Shown here piece after piece: positions 1 through 7,503 of a DNA stretch of 64,000 bases. The DNA is from Candidatus Poribacteria bacterium (GTDB lineage: Bacteria > Poribacteria > WGA-4E > GCA-2687025): positions 62,001 to 126,000 of the forward strand of contig BPJZ01000009.1 of assembly GCA_026004875.1 (NCBI GenBank). The letters are read 5' to 3'. The translations under genes were made by a program, and so were the position numbers. Below the pieces are notes generated by a model, which worked only from the letters and a program-made list of their open reading frames with translations, had not been told where the DNA came from and did no database searches. Numbering within the stretch: position 1 is the stretch's first letter; every line of letters begins with the position of its first letter.

Positions 1-2654
1 ATCTCAAGGAAGCGGTCCAGGTCGCCCTGATGTCGTCGCTCAAGGCTTGTTCCTACCCGCCGGTGCAGCTCCCGACGGCGCCCCACGACGATCGCGTTGT
101 ACGAAATCTCGTAGGTGATGATATGCCCAAAAATATACTCCAGCGGGTCGTCGTTGATCTGATGGATGAAGTCCAAGTCCATCAGGTAGCCGATGCACTC
201 GTCTAGGTCCTCGCTCTCCTCAACGGTCTCCGCCAGCAGGTCGTGCTCGAACTCCCGGCCGATGACCGAGGCCGACTGAAGCACGTCCTTGGAGTTGTCG
301 TCCAGCTTGTCAATCCGAGCGCTGAGCATCTGTTCCAGCGAGTCGGGCACCTGGAAGTCGTCGACGGGGCGGGTCAGAACCCATCGGTCTCCACGCCGCT
401 CGATCATCTGTTCGTCCAGGAGCACCCGGATGAACTCTTCCAGGTAGAAGGGATTTCCGGCGGCCTTTTCGAGGAGGCGGGCTTTGAGCGCCTCCACCTC
501 GGGCGTGGGGTCCATCGGAAGCAGCCGATCCAGCAATTGGCGAGCGTACTCAATCGGTAGCGGGTGGATCTGAATGCTTTCGTATCGCTGAGCGTACTTC
601 TCGGCGGCCGTCTCGCCGATCTTCCAGCAGAGGTCCCGTCGCTCTGGGCGGTAGATGTTCATGAAGAGGACCGGGTCCTCGCGGATCTGGTCTAACAGGA
701 AATAGATCAGGTCGTTCGAGGTGTTGTCCAGCCAGTGGAGGTCGTCTAGGGCCAGAACGACCGGTTGAGTCGCGGCAAGGCGCAACAGGAGGTTGCGCAG
801 TGCAATGAAGGTGCGCCGCTGGAGCTGTTCCGGGTCGAGGTAAGCGATCTTTTCTCGGAGCGCTCCGTCCAGTTGGGCCGAAAGCAGATTCGCCAGATAG
901 GGCAGCACGTCGGTGCGAGCTTCCGGATCGTCGGCGTAGACTTCTTCTAGCCGTCGGGCGATCTTATAAAACCGGTCCTCCGGCCTGTCGTCGTCCCGTA
1001 GCTCGAAGTACTCCTCCAGCGCTCGGAGGAAAACGGAGTAGCCCTGGTTCACCGTGTTCGGGAAACAGGCCCCTTCGATCCAGAGCATTCCCCGCTCCTG
1101 GGCGACCTTTCGGAGCTCGCGCTTGAGCCGGGACTTTCCGTAGCCGGCCTCCCCGATGATCGTGACGATGGGGCTTTCGCCGTTTTGAACGCGCTCTAGC
1201 TGTCGCAGCCCCTGTTGAAACTCCGTGTCCCGTCCGATCATCGGGACATCGCCTAGCTCAGCGAGGCCCCGCTTGGACTCCGCCTGCTCCTTACGGCCGA
1301 TCACCTTGTAGACCGGCACTTCGCGATCGCCGACCTTCACCGGCGGCATCTCTTCAAATTCAAAGAGCGCTCGCGTCAGCCGATAGGTGCGTTGGCCAAC
1401 AACGATCTCTCCCGATTTGGAGATGTCCTCCAGGACCTCGGCCAGTTCGGTCGGTTCGCCAATGACCGTATAGTCCATCCGGGTGGTGCCGGGGATCAGG
1501 TTCCCAATGGAGACGCGGCCGGTGTTGATCCCAATGTGCAGACTCAGCGGTGGGACGCCGTACTCCCGCTGCACCTCTTCGCTGACCCGCTCGATCTCCT
1601 CCATCATCTCCATGGCGCACCAGATCGCCCGCTCCGGGTCGTCCTCGTGCATGATCGGCGCGCCGAAGATGGCCATGATCTCATCGCCGACCAGCTTGTC
1701 CACAACCCCTTCGTACTTGTAGACGATATCGCCCAGCCGCTTGTGGCAGCGGTTCATCACCTCAGCGATCACCTCCGGCCGATCGGCGTACCGGGCGCTG
1801 AGCGCTGTAAAGCCAGAAACGTCGGCATAAAGCAAGGTGACCATCTTCCGCTCGCCCTGAAGCCGGCTGGCGTTCTGGAGAATCTTCTCGCGAAGATACT
1901 CCGGGATGGACTCCTCCAACTGGCGGAGCCGCTCGGCGTCGTTCTGGCGGGTGACCTGAACCTGAGCCGCCTTCTCCCCTTTGGCGATCGGCGTGTAGAT
2001 GCGGATTGGGCGGTCGATCCCCTTCAGCGTGCCGGGCGGAAGTTCCCGTAGAAGCCGGTACTCAAAGTAGTCCTTCGTCGCCTCATAGGTTGAGGGGCTG
2101 ACAACGACCTGATTTTTTTCCGCCTGGGTCTTCAGTCGAGCGGCCAGGTTGACCGCGTCGCCGATGACCGTCGTATCGATCGTCCGCTCGGTGCGAATCT
2201 GGCCAACCCATGCCTCACCGGTGTTCACTCCTACGTGCACTTCAGCCTCGTACCGCTCCGCGATGGCGCACATCTCCATCGCCGCAAGGACGGCAAACAC
2301 CGGGTCCTCCCGCGTGGTCACCGTTGTGCCGAAGGTGGCCATGAAAAAGCCGCGGATGATCTTGTCGATCACTCCGCCGTAGTTGTTCACCACCTCGGCA
2401 ACCTCGCGGTCGAAGGCGCTCTTGCGGATCGCCGTCTCTTCGATCTGGTCCTGGGTCGCGTTAGGAGGGGTCTCAAAGCCGTGAATCGAGGCGAAGATCA
2501 CCGTGACTGGACGCTTGCCGCCCCGCGATTCGTCCACCTCAAGGTGGTCGTGCTCTTCGAGAGCGGCCTCCTCGTCCACCAACTCCAACGAATTGGTTTC
2601 CAGGGGCTCTTCAGGCTGAACCGAAGCCTTCACCGACGGCTCGTTGGAAATCAT
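1..2654 (-). CDS. Tandem class III nucleotide cyclase with AAA/STAND ATPase module (C-terminus cut by window edge)
   Basis: The visible 884 residues hold two class III cyclase domains (about residues 45-220 and 265-440) followed by an ATPase module with P-loop GEAGYGKS (Lys507) and Walker B LALDDLHWLD (Asp637-Asp638). Domain 1 has lost both metal-binding Asp residues (FASIHGF, Ser56; IIRGFF, Gly102) but keeps Lys98, Thr162, Asn169 and Arg173. Domain 2 keeps the metal Asps (YADVSGF, Asp278; LVGDEIM, Asp324) but has Glu403 and Val407 where Asn and Arg belong. The two halves can therefore form one composite adenylyl cyclase site, as in the soluble adenylyl cyclase family. Lys plus Thr at the base-selecting positions points to ATP. 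No signal peptide or membrane segment is seen, so it is probably cytosolic. The start is the ATG at 2654, downstream of a good promoter. Product and regulator are inferred. Confidence 0.85.
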   Translation of the reverse strand, partial: MISNEPSVKASVQPEEPLETNSLELVDEEAALEEHDHLEVDESRGGKRPVTVIFASIHGFETPPNATQDQIEETAIRKSAFDREVAEVVNNYGGVIDKIIRGFFMATFGTTVTTREDPVFAVLAAMEMCAIAERYEAEVHVGVNTGEAWVGQIRTERTIDTTVIGDAVNLAARLKTQAEKNQVVVSPSTYEATKDYFEYRLLRELPPGTLKGIDRPIRIYTPIAKGEKAAQVQVTRQNDAERLRQLEESIPEYLREKILQNASRLQGERKMVTLLYADVSGFTALSARYADRPEVIAEVMNRCHKRLGDIVYKYEGVVDKLVGDEIMAIFGAPIMHEDDPERAIWCAMEMMEEIERVSEEVQREYGVPPLSLHIGINTGRVSIGNLIPGTTRMDYTVIGEPTELAEVLEDISKSGEIVVGQRTYRLTRALFEFEEMPPVKVGDREVPVYKVIGRKEQAESKRGLAELGDVPMIGRDTEFQQGLRQLERVQNGESPIVTIIGEAGYGKSRLKRELRKVAQERGMLWIEGACFPNTVNQGYSVFLRALEEYFELRDDDRPEDRFYKIARRLEEVYADDPEARTDVLPYLANLLSAQLDGALREKIAYLDPEQLQRRTFIALRNLLLRLAATQPVVLALDDLHWLDNTSNDLIYFLLDQIREDPVLFMNIYRPERRDLCWKIGETAAEKYAQRYESIQIHPLPIEYARQLLDRLLPMDPTPEVEALKARLLEKAAGNPFYLEEFIRVLLDEQMIERRGDRWVLTRPVDDFQVPDSLEQMLSARIDKLDDNSKDVLQSASVIGREFEHDLLAETVEESEDLDECIGYLMDLDFIHQINDDPLEYIFGHIITYEISYNAIVVGRRRELHRRVGTSLERRHQGDLDRFLE

Positions 2655-2715
2655 GACCTGCCTCTCGGGCTTACCCCAGACTAAAGAACAAGAGCTCGCA
2701 CCCTTTTGTTCTATC

Positions 2716-2744
2716 AACATACACCGTCGCGAGGCGAATGCCAA
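2716..2744 (-). promoter_or_regulatory. Sigma70-type promoter for the tandem cyclase gene
   Basis: On the minus strand a -35 box TTGGCA (2739-2744) and a -10 box TATGTT (2716-2721) are separated by 17 bases, about 60 bases upstream of the cyclase ATG. Identified by eye only. Confidence 0.5.
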
Positions 2745-2768
2745 GAAACCGATGGGTTTTTTAGCGGA

Positions 2769-3584
2769 TCACTCCGCTGGAAACGTCTGGCGGAGCCGTT
2801 CTAGCCCGACGCGGGCGGTCTCGCGGGGATCACGTTCCCACCATTGGGCGTTGAACAGCTCCAGCGAAACGTATCCGCGATAGCCGGTCCTCTTGGCCCG
2901 TTGGGCGATCTCTTCCAACGGCGCGACCCCGTCGCCGGGCATGACGCGATCGGCGTCGGTCAATTCGCCGACCGGCTTGGTGTCGGGAATGTCGTTCCAG
3001 TGCCAGATGGCGACCCGTTCACCGGGGACCTGCTCGATCTCCTCAAGCGGACTGCCTCCCCGGAGGATGTGAAAGGGATCCATGACGATGGTCGCCTGAG
3101 GGTGCTCCGCTGCCTGGACGATCTCCCAGGCTTGAGCGATCTGATAGACGCTGCGAACAAATCCCAGATACTCCATCGCCGGCCAGACGCCAAACTGCTC
3201 GCCCAGCTCCAGAAGCTCGCGATACTGCTCCCCAGCTCGGGAGAGGTCCACCGGATCGCGCGGCGGGCTGGCGATCATCCGTTCCGCTCCGACGGCGGCC
3301 GCCTGTTCCAATTTTCGTTTTGCTTCGTCTAGCGCTCGCCGGTGCTCCTCGCCTTCAGTTCCCAGCCAACCAAAAAGAGCGATCACGGTCGGGACGGCCA
3401 GCCCACCGTCCTCCAGCGCCTGTCTCACCGTCGTAAGAGCGCCCCCGCCCTCCTGAAACTCGCCCAACTCGTTGCTCCAAAGCTCGATCGCGGCGTAGCC
3501 CGTCTCCGCTGCAATGCGAATCTTCTCCAGAAGCGGCACCGGACGAATGGTGCTGGCGTTTAGGCAGTAACGAATCTCAGCCAT
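2769..3584 (-). CDS. Sugar phosphate isomerase/epimerase (xylose isomerase-like TIM barrel)
   Basis: 271 residues, the usual length for the AP endonuclease 2/xylose isomerase-like TIM-barrel family, which interconverts keto sugars or sugar acids with a divalent metal. Likely metal and catalytic residues stand in order: Glu138 (AMEYLG), Asp169 and His172 (MDPFHIL), His195 (IWHWND) and Glu242 (SLELFN). No signal peptide, so cytosolic. The ATG at 3584 has a strong ribosome site (AGGAGGGG) about 8 bases upstream. It diverges from the uronate-isomerase-like gene at 3748, with which it may share a regulatory region, and it heads a cluster of carbohydrate genes. The substrate cannot be told from sequence. 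Confidence 0.8.
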   Translation of the reverse strand: MAEIRYCLNASTIRPVPLLEKIRIAAETGYAAIELWSNELGEFQEGGGALTTVRQALEDGGLAVPTVIALFGWLGTEGEEHRRALDEAKRKLEQAAAVGAERMIASPPRDPVDLSRAGEQYRELLELGEQFGVWPAMEYLGFVRSVYQIAQAWEIVQAAEHPQATIVMDPFHILRGGSPLEEIEQVPGERVAIWHWNDIPDTKPVGELTDADRVMPGDGVAPLEEIAQRAKRTGYRGYVSLELFNAQWWERDPRETARVGLERLRQTFPAE

Positions 3585-3673
3585 GCTCTTGGCCCCTCCT
3601 CTTTATGCGTTCAGGCTTCGACTTCCTATTTTTGGCGATCGAGGGCTCCAGAACAAGGCGAGTCCACGAGACC

Positions 3674-3702
3674 TTGACAGTTGCTGGGAAATGGCGTAAT
3701 CC
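3674..3702 (+). promoter_or_regulatory. Possible promoter for the 3748-6486 catabolic genes
   Basis: A perfect -35 box TTGACA (3674-3679) lies 17 bases before TAATCC (3697-3702), which is a poor -10 match. It is the best candidate in the 163-base divergent intergenic region. Confidence 0.35.
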
Positions 3703-3747
3703 AGGAAAAGAGGCGAAACCCGGAGACCTATCAAGGACAAGAAGCCG

Positions 3748-5013
3748 ATGAGCGTTTACATTCCTACTCCGGAGCAGCTGGCGGAGACGGTCCAAGAGGC
3801 GGTGCAGGCACAGCCGGTGTTGGACATCCACACCCACCTTTACGGTCCGGAGTTCGGCGACCTGTTGCTTTGGGGGATCGACCACCTGTTGACCTACCAC
3901 TATCTGATCGCTGAGACGCTCCGGGTGGGTGAGATGACCCCGGAGGAGTTCTGGGAGCTGGGCCTCTCGGAGCAGGCAGAACGCGTCTGGAAGACTCTTT
4001 TTCTGGACCGGGCGCCGATCAGCGAGGCCTGTCGAGGGGTGATCACCGCGCTCCAGCGGCTGGGGCTGGACCCTTCCTGCCGGGATCTGGACGCCTACCG
4101 GGCGTTTTATCGTTCTCTGGACGTGGAAGCCTTTGTGGATCGCGTGTTCCAAGAGGCGAACGTGGAAGCGGTCGTGATGACTAATGACCCGTTTGATGAG
4201 AGCGAACGGACTGTTTGGCTCAACGGGCGCTATCGGGACCGCCGGTTCCTCCCCGCCCTCCGGATTGATCCGTTGGTCAACAACTATGCGGACGCGGTAG
4301 GCAAGCTCTCCTCCTGGGGCTACGGCGTGGACCCCGAGCTCAGCGAACCGTCCGCTCGGGAGGTGCGCCGGTTCCTCGCCGATTGGATCGAGCGGATGCG
4401 CCCCCTTTATATGGCCGTTTCGCTGCCGCCCAACTTTGCCTATCCGGAGGACTCTCTCCGCGGCCGAGTGATTCGAGACGGCATCCTGCCGATCGCCGAG
4501 GAGTTCCAGATTCCCTTTGCGTTGATGATCGGCGTCAAGCGCCAGGTCAACCCGCGACTCCGGTTAGCCGGAGACGGCGTCGGCCGGGCCGACCTCTCCG
4601 CCCTTGAACGGCTGTGCGCTGAGCATCCCAACGTCCGGTTTCTGGTGACGCTTCTCTCGCGAGAAAACCAGCACGAATTGGTCGTCTTAGGACGTAAGTT
4701 CCCCAATCTGATGGTCTTTGGCTGTTGGTGGTTTATGAACAACCCGAGCATCATTGACGAGATCACGCGGGAGCGGATCGAGATGCTCGGATGGAGCTTC
4801 ATCCCCCAACACTCGGACGCGCGGATTTTGGATCAGCTCCTCTACAAATGGCCCCACTCCCGTGCGGTCATCGCCGAGGTCCTCGTCGAAAAGTACACCG
4901 ACCTGCTCCGGTCCGGATGGCCGGTGACCCAGGAGGAGATCCGGCGGGACGTGGCCCGGCTGTTCCGAGAGAACTTTATTGCGTTTGTCGGGAAAGACCG
5001 GATCGGTCTTTAA
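3748..5013 (+). CDS. Amidohydrolase-superfamily protein, uronate isomerase-like
   Basis: 421 residues. The N-terminal metal motif DIHTH (residues 26-30) is followed by LYGP, and a later TNDPFD segment resembles the TTDDP region of uronate isomerase (UxaC), a member of the amidohydrolase superfamily. UxaC converts glucuronate and galacturonate to fructuronate and tagaturonate; this protein is somewhat shorter than typical UxaC (about 470), so a related sugar-acid isomerase or hydrolase is possible. No signal peptide. The gene begins a plus-strand run with the PhyH-like gene (26-base gap) and the cyclase-family gene, which suggests a shared pathway. The family call is firm; the reaction is inferred. 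Confidence 0.7.
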   Translation: MSVYIPTPEQLAETVQEAVQAQPVLDIHTHLYGPEFGDLLLWGIDHLLTYHYLIAETLRVGEMTPEEFWELGLSEQAERVWKTLFLDRAPISEACRGVITALQRLGLDPSCRDLDAYRAFYRSLDVEAFVDRVFQEANVEAVVMTNDPFDESERTVWLNGRYRDRRFLPALRIDPLVNNYADAVGKLSSWGYGVDPELSEPSAREVRRFLADWIERMRPLYMAVSLPPNFAYPEDSLRGRVIRDGILPIAEEFQIPFALMIGVKRQVNPRLRLAGDGVGRADLSALERLCAEHPNVRFLVTLLSRENQHELVVLGRKFPNLMVFGCWWFMNNPSIIDEITRERIEMLGWSFIPQHSDARILDQLLYKWPHSRAVIAEVLVEKYTDLLRSGWPVTQEEIRRDVARLFRENFIAFVGKDRIGL

Positions 5014-5038
5014 ATCACTAGAAAGGAAAGGAACCCAA

Positions 5039-5809
5039 ATGAGGTTAAGTCCCCATCAGAAGCGGTTTTTCTACGAAGAGGGATATCTTGTCCTGCGGGG
5101 GGTGTTGCCCCGCGTGATGGTCGAGGCAGCTCGTCAAGCGATCAATCACAGCCTGGGCTATGAGGGGATGAACAAAGAGGACCTGCCGGCCTTCCGTTCC
5201 CGCTCGTACTGCCCGGAGATTCAAAAGGATCCTCTGATTACCGCTTTGGCGAACCGGTCACCGGTCTTCCCGATCGCCGAATCGTTGATGGGCGAGGGGA
5301 ACGTCCAGCCGGTCGGGGCGGGGCAGATTGCGTTGCGGTTTCCGGCGCCGCCGTTCACCTCCCCACCGGAGCCGCACGGTCATCTGGACGGTCTGGGCAC
5401 TGGCATCAACGGCCTGGAGCGGGGCACCTACTCCCGGAGCTTTACGGCGTTGGTGGTCTGTTACCTGGCGCCCGTTCCCGAGCCTTATAGCGGCAACTTC
5501 ACCGTCTGGCCCAAGTCGCACCGGTTCTTCGAGCAGTACTTCCGCGAGAACGGCCACGAGGTTCTGGCCAACGGAATGCCCCGGGTCGAGCTTCCCGAGG
5601 GGCCCGTCCAGATCACCGGCGATGCTGGGGACGTTGTGATCGCCCATCACCTGTTGGTGCACGGTGCCGCCCCGAACGCTTCCCCCAATATCCGTTATGC
5701 GGCCATCTTCCGGCTGCGCCATCGCGACTGCGCTCAGATCGGTTATGAGGCCTACACGGACATCTGGAGGGAGTGGCCCGGCATCCGCGAGGTAATCGAA
5801 AGCGCCTGA
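5039..5809 (+). CDS. Phytanoyl-CoA dioxygenase (PhyH) family Fe(II)/2-oxoglutarate oxygenase
   Basis: 256 residues. The double-stranded beta-helix iron site is visible: HLD (His115, Asp117) and a distal His208 in HLLVHG, with Arg219 (NIRY) placed to bind 2-oxoglutarate. The family hydroxylates small molecules, often in specialised catabolism, with Fe(II), O2 and 2-oxoglutarate. The ATG at 5039 follows the purine-rich AAAGGAAAGG. It lies between the amidohydrolase and the cyclase-family gene with gaps of 25 and 8 bases, so the three genes are probably one transcript. Substrate unknown. Confidence 0.8.
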   Translation: MRLSPHQKRFFYEEGYLVLRGVLPRVMVEAARQAINHSLGYEGMNKEDLPAFRSRSYCPEIQKDPLITALANRSPVFPIAESLMGEGNVQPVGAGQIALRFPAPPFTSPPEPHGHLDGLGTGINGLERGTYSRSFTALVVCYLAPVPEPYSGNFTVWPKSHRFFEQYFRENGHEVLANGMPRVELPEGPVQITGDAGDVVIAHHLLVHGAAPNASPNIRYAAIFRLRHRDCAQIGYEAYTDIWREWPGIREVIESA

Positions 5810-5817
5810 GGGGCTCG

Positions 5818-6486
5818 ATGGCCCGTCTGATCGACCTAACCCGGACGATGACGCCGACCATGCGCGGCGTCGCCTGGGTTCAGACCCATCGGCTGGCCCA
5901 GGAGGGGTGGAACGCGCGCGAGCTCCGGCTCTACTCCCATGCGGGAACTCATATGGACGCCCCGCGCCACTTCCTCCCCAACGGCTCGGGAGTGGACCAA
6001 CTGGAGCTGACCAAATGCGTCGGACCAGCGTGGGTCGTAGACGTGGGGCGGTTAGAAGCGCGCGAAAAGATCACCCTCCGGCACCTTGGCGAGGCGGTCG
6101 AGCGGATTCAAACGGGCGATCGCGTCTTGCTCCGCTCCGGCTGGAGCCGTCAGTACGGGACCCCGCTCTATAGGGACGGGCTTCCTCGTGTTTCGAGAGA
6201 GCTTGCGGAATGGTTCGCCGAGCGAGGAATTGCGCTCCTGGGCGTCGAGCCGCCTTCGGTTGCCGACGTGAACCGCCCCGAGGAGGTGCGCGCGATCCAC
6301 GAAATCCTGCTCGGCGCAGGGATCGTCATCGTCGAGGGACTCTGCTGCTTGGAACTCCTCCGGGCGGAGCGGGTTTTCTTGATCGCCCTTCCGTTGAAGA
6401 TCGAGGACGGAGACGGCTCCCCGTGTCGAGTGGTAGCCATCGAGGGCGATCTCTCTCAGCTGGTCGGGACGATCGGCACCGCTTGA
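5818..6486 (+). CDS. Cyclase-family metal hydrolase (kynurenine formamidase-like)
   Basis: 222 residues. It has the signature metal motif of the cyclase/kynurenine formamidase family, HAGTHMDAPRH (His41, His45, Asp47, His51). Members open amides, lactones or related bonds using Mn or Zn; in this setting a sugar-acid lactone or amide is plausible. The ATG at 5818 is 8 bases after the PhyH stop. The 3' end overlaps the convergent Gfo/Idh/MocA gene by 31 bases. The family is clear, the substrate is not. Confidence 0.75.
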   Translation: MARLIDLTRTMTPTMRGVAWVQTHRLAQEGWNARELRLYSHAGTHMDAPRHFLPNGSGVDQLELTKCVGPAWVVDVGRLEAREKITLRHLGEAVERIQTGDRVLLRSGWSRQYGTPLYRDGLPRVSRELAEWFAERGIALLGVEPPSVADVNRPEEVRAIHEILLGAGIVIVEGLCCLELLRAERVFLIALPLKIEDGDGSPCRVVAIEGDLSQLVGTIGTA

Positions 6487-7499
6487 CCGGTCTCCGCCGA
6501 CGCGTAGCAGGCCTCGACTAGCTGAAGCGTCCGCAGGTACTCGTTCGCCTCCGTTTCAAAGGGGCGACCGCTCTGGAGGCACTCGAGAAAGTGCAGAAAG
6601 GTGGCCCGCACCGAGTCGCCTGCAAAGCCCTCCCGTGAAGGCGCATAGGGGTGAAAGAAGGCCGGCTCGCCAAGCCGTTTGATCCGAATTCGTCCCGATT
6701 CGTCCAGCTCTAGATGGCCGCCCGTTGCGTCCAATCGGACCGTTCCAAAGGTGTAGCGAGGGTTTTCGGCCTCCGTCTCGTGGTACCGGCTGGCGTCCCA
6801 AAGCGCCGTCGCTCCGGAACAAAACCGGCAGAGGATCAACCCCCAATCCTCCCCCTGGATGTGGGGGTTCAACCGCCGGAGGACCGCGTAGATCGAGGCC
6901 ACCTCGCCGCCCAAAAAGCGAAACGTGTCCAGAAAGTGAACCCCCGTCTCAAAGACCAACAGACGAGGATACTCCCGGAAATACGGCTGCCGATCCAAAT
7001 AGGCGTCCGGGCGCCACCCGTCGCCCAGGCGAGTCCGGACCGAGAGCGCAACCAGCTCGCCGATCGTCCTCTCCTCTAAGAGCCGCTTCATTTCCCGATA
7101 CCATGGCTGCCAACGCCAGTTCTCGTGAACCATGAGCCGGGCGTTGTGCGCCTGTGCGATTCGGGCGATCTCCTCGGCTTCGGCGTAGGTGGGCGCTAGC
7201 GGTTTCTGACAGATCATCGGAACGCCGAGCGGCGCTAGGGCCGAGACGATCTCCAGATGGGTTCCCGGCGGTGTGATGATGTCTACAAAATCGGGCCGCT
7301 CTTGGAACACCATCTGCCGCCAGTCGGTATAAACGCGTGGAATCCCAAACCGACGGGCGATCGTTTCGGCCACCTCCCGGCGTAGATCGGCAACAGCGAC
7401 CAGTTGCACGCCGGAAATCCGGTTCCATGCCTCGTAGTGAAACTGGGAAAAGTATCCGCAGCCAATTCCTACGCCGCGAAGGGGTGCCTCCTGAGCCAT
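6456..7499 (-). CDS. Gfo/Idh/MocA-family oxidoreductase
   Basis: 347 residues with an N-terminal Rossmann fold beginning GVGIGCGYFSQFH and the usual two-domain length of NAD(P)-dependent sugar dehydrogenases. The family EKP catalytic-lysine motif reads QKP here (CQKPLAPT), keeping the lysine. It is the last gene of a minus-strand run (9621-10628, 7504-9624, 6456-7499) with a 4-base gap from the ADP-ribosylglycohydrolase-like gene, so these three are very probably co-transcribed. It likely oxidises or reduces a sugar or cyclitol released or modified by the neighbours. Confidence 0.85.
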   Translation of the reverse strand: MAQEAPLRGVGIGCGYFSQFHYEAWNRISGVQLVAVADLRREVAETIARRFGIPRVYTDWRQMVFQERPDFVDIITPPGTHLEIVSALAPLGVPMICQKPLAPTYAEAEEIARIAQAHNARLMVHENWRWQPWYREMKRLLEERTIGELVALSVRTRLGDGWRPDAYLDRQPYFREYPRLLVFETGVHFLDTFRFLGGEVASIYAVLRRLNPHIQGEDWGLILCRFCSGATALWDASRYHETEAENPRYTFGTVRLDATGGHLELDESGRIRIKRLGEPAFFHPYAPSREGFAGDSVRATFLHFLECLQSGRPFETEANEYLRTLQLVEACYASAETGQAVPIVPTS

Positions 7500-7503
7500 C
7501 TGC

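Noticed and set aside
1392-2684. Long plus-strand open frames across the cyclase gene
   Set aside because: They are mirror frames of the minus-strand cyclase, whose protein has clear domains; GC-rich third positions keep the opposite strand open.
2746-2768. Possible terminator AAACC..GGTTT after the sugar isomerase
   Set aside because: The stem is about 5 bases with no proper T-run on the minus strand; too weak to list.
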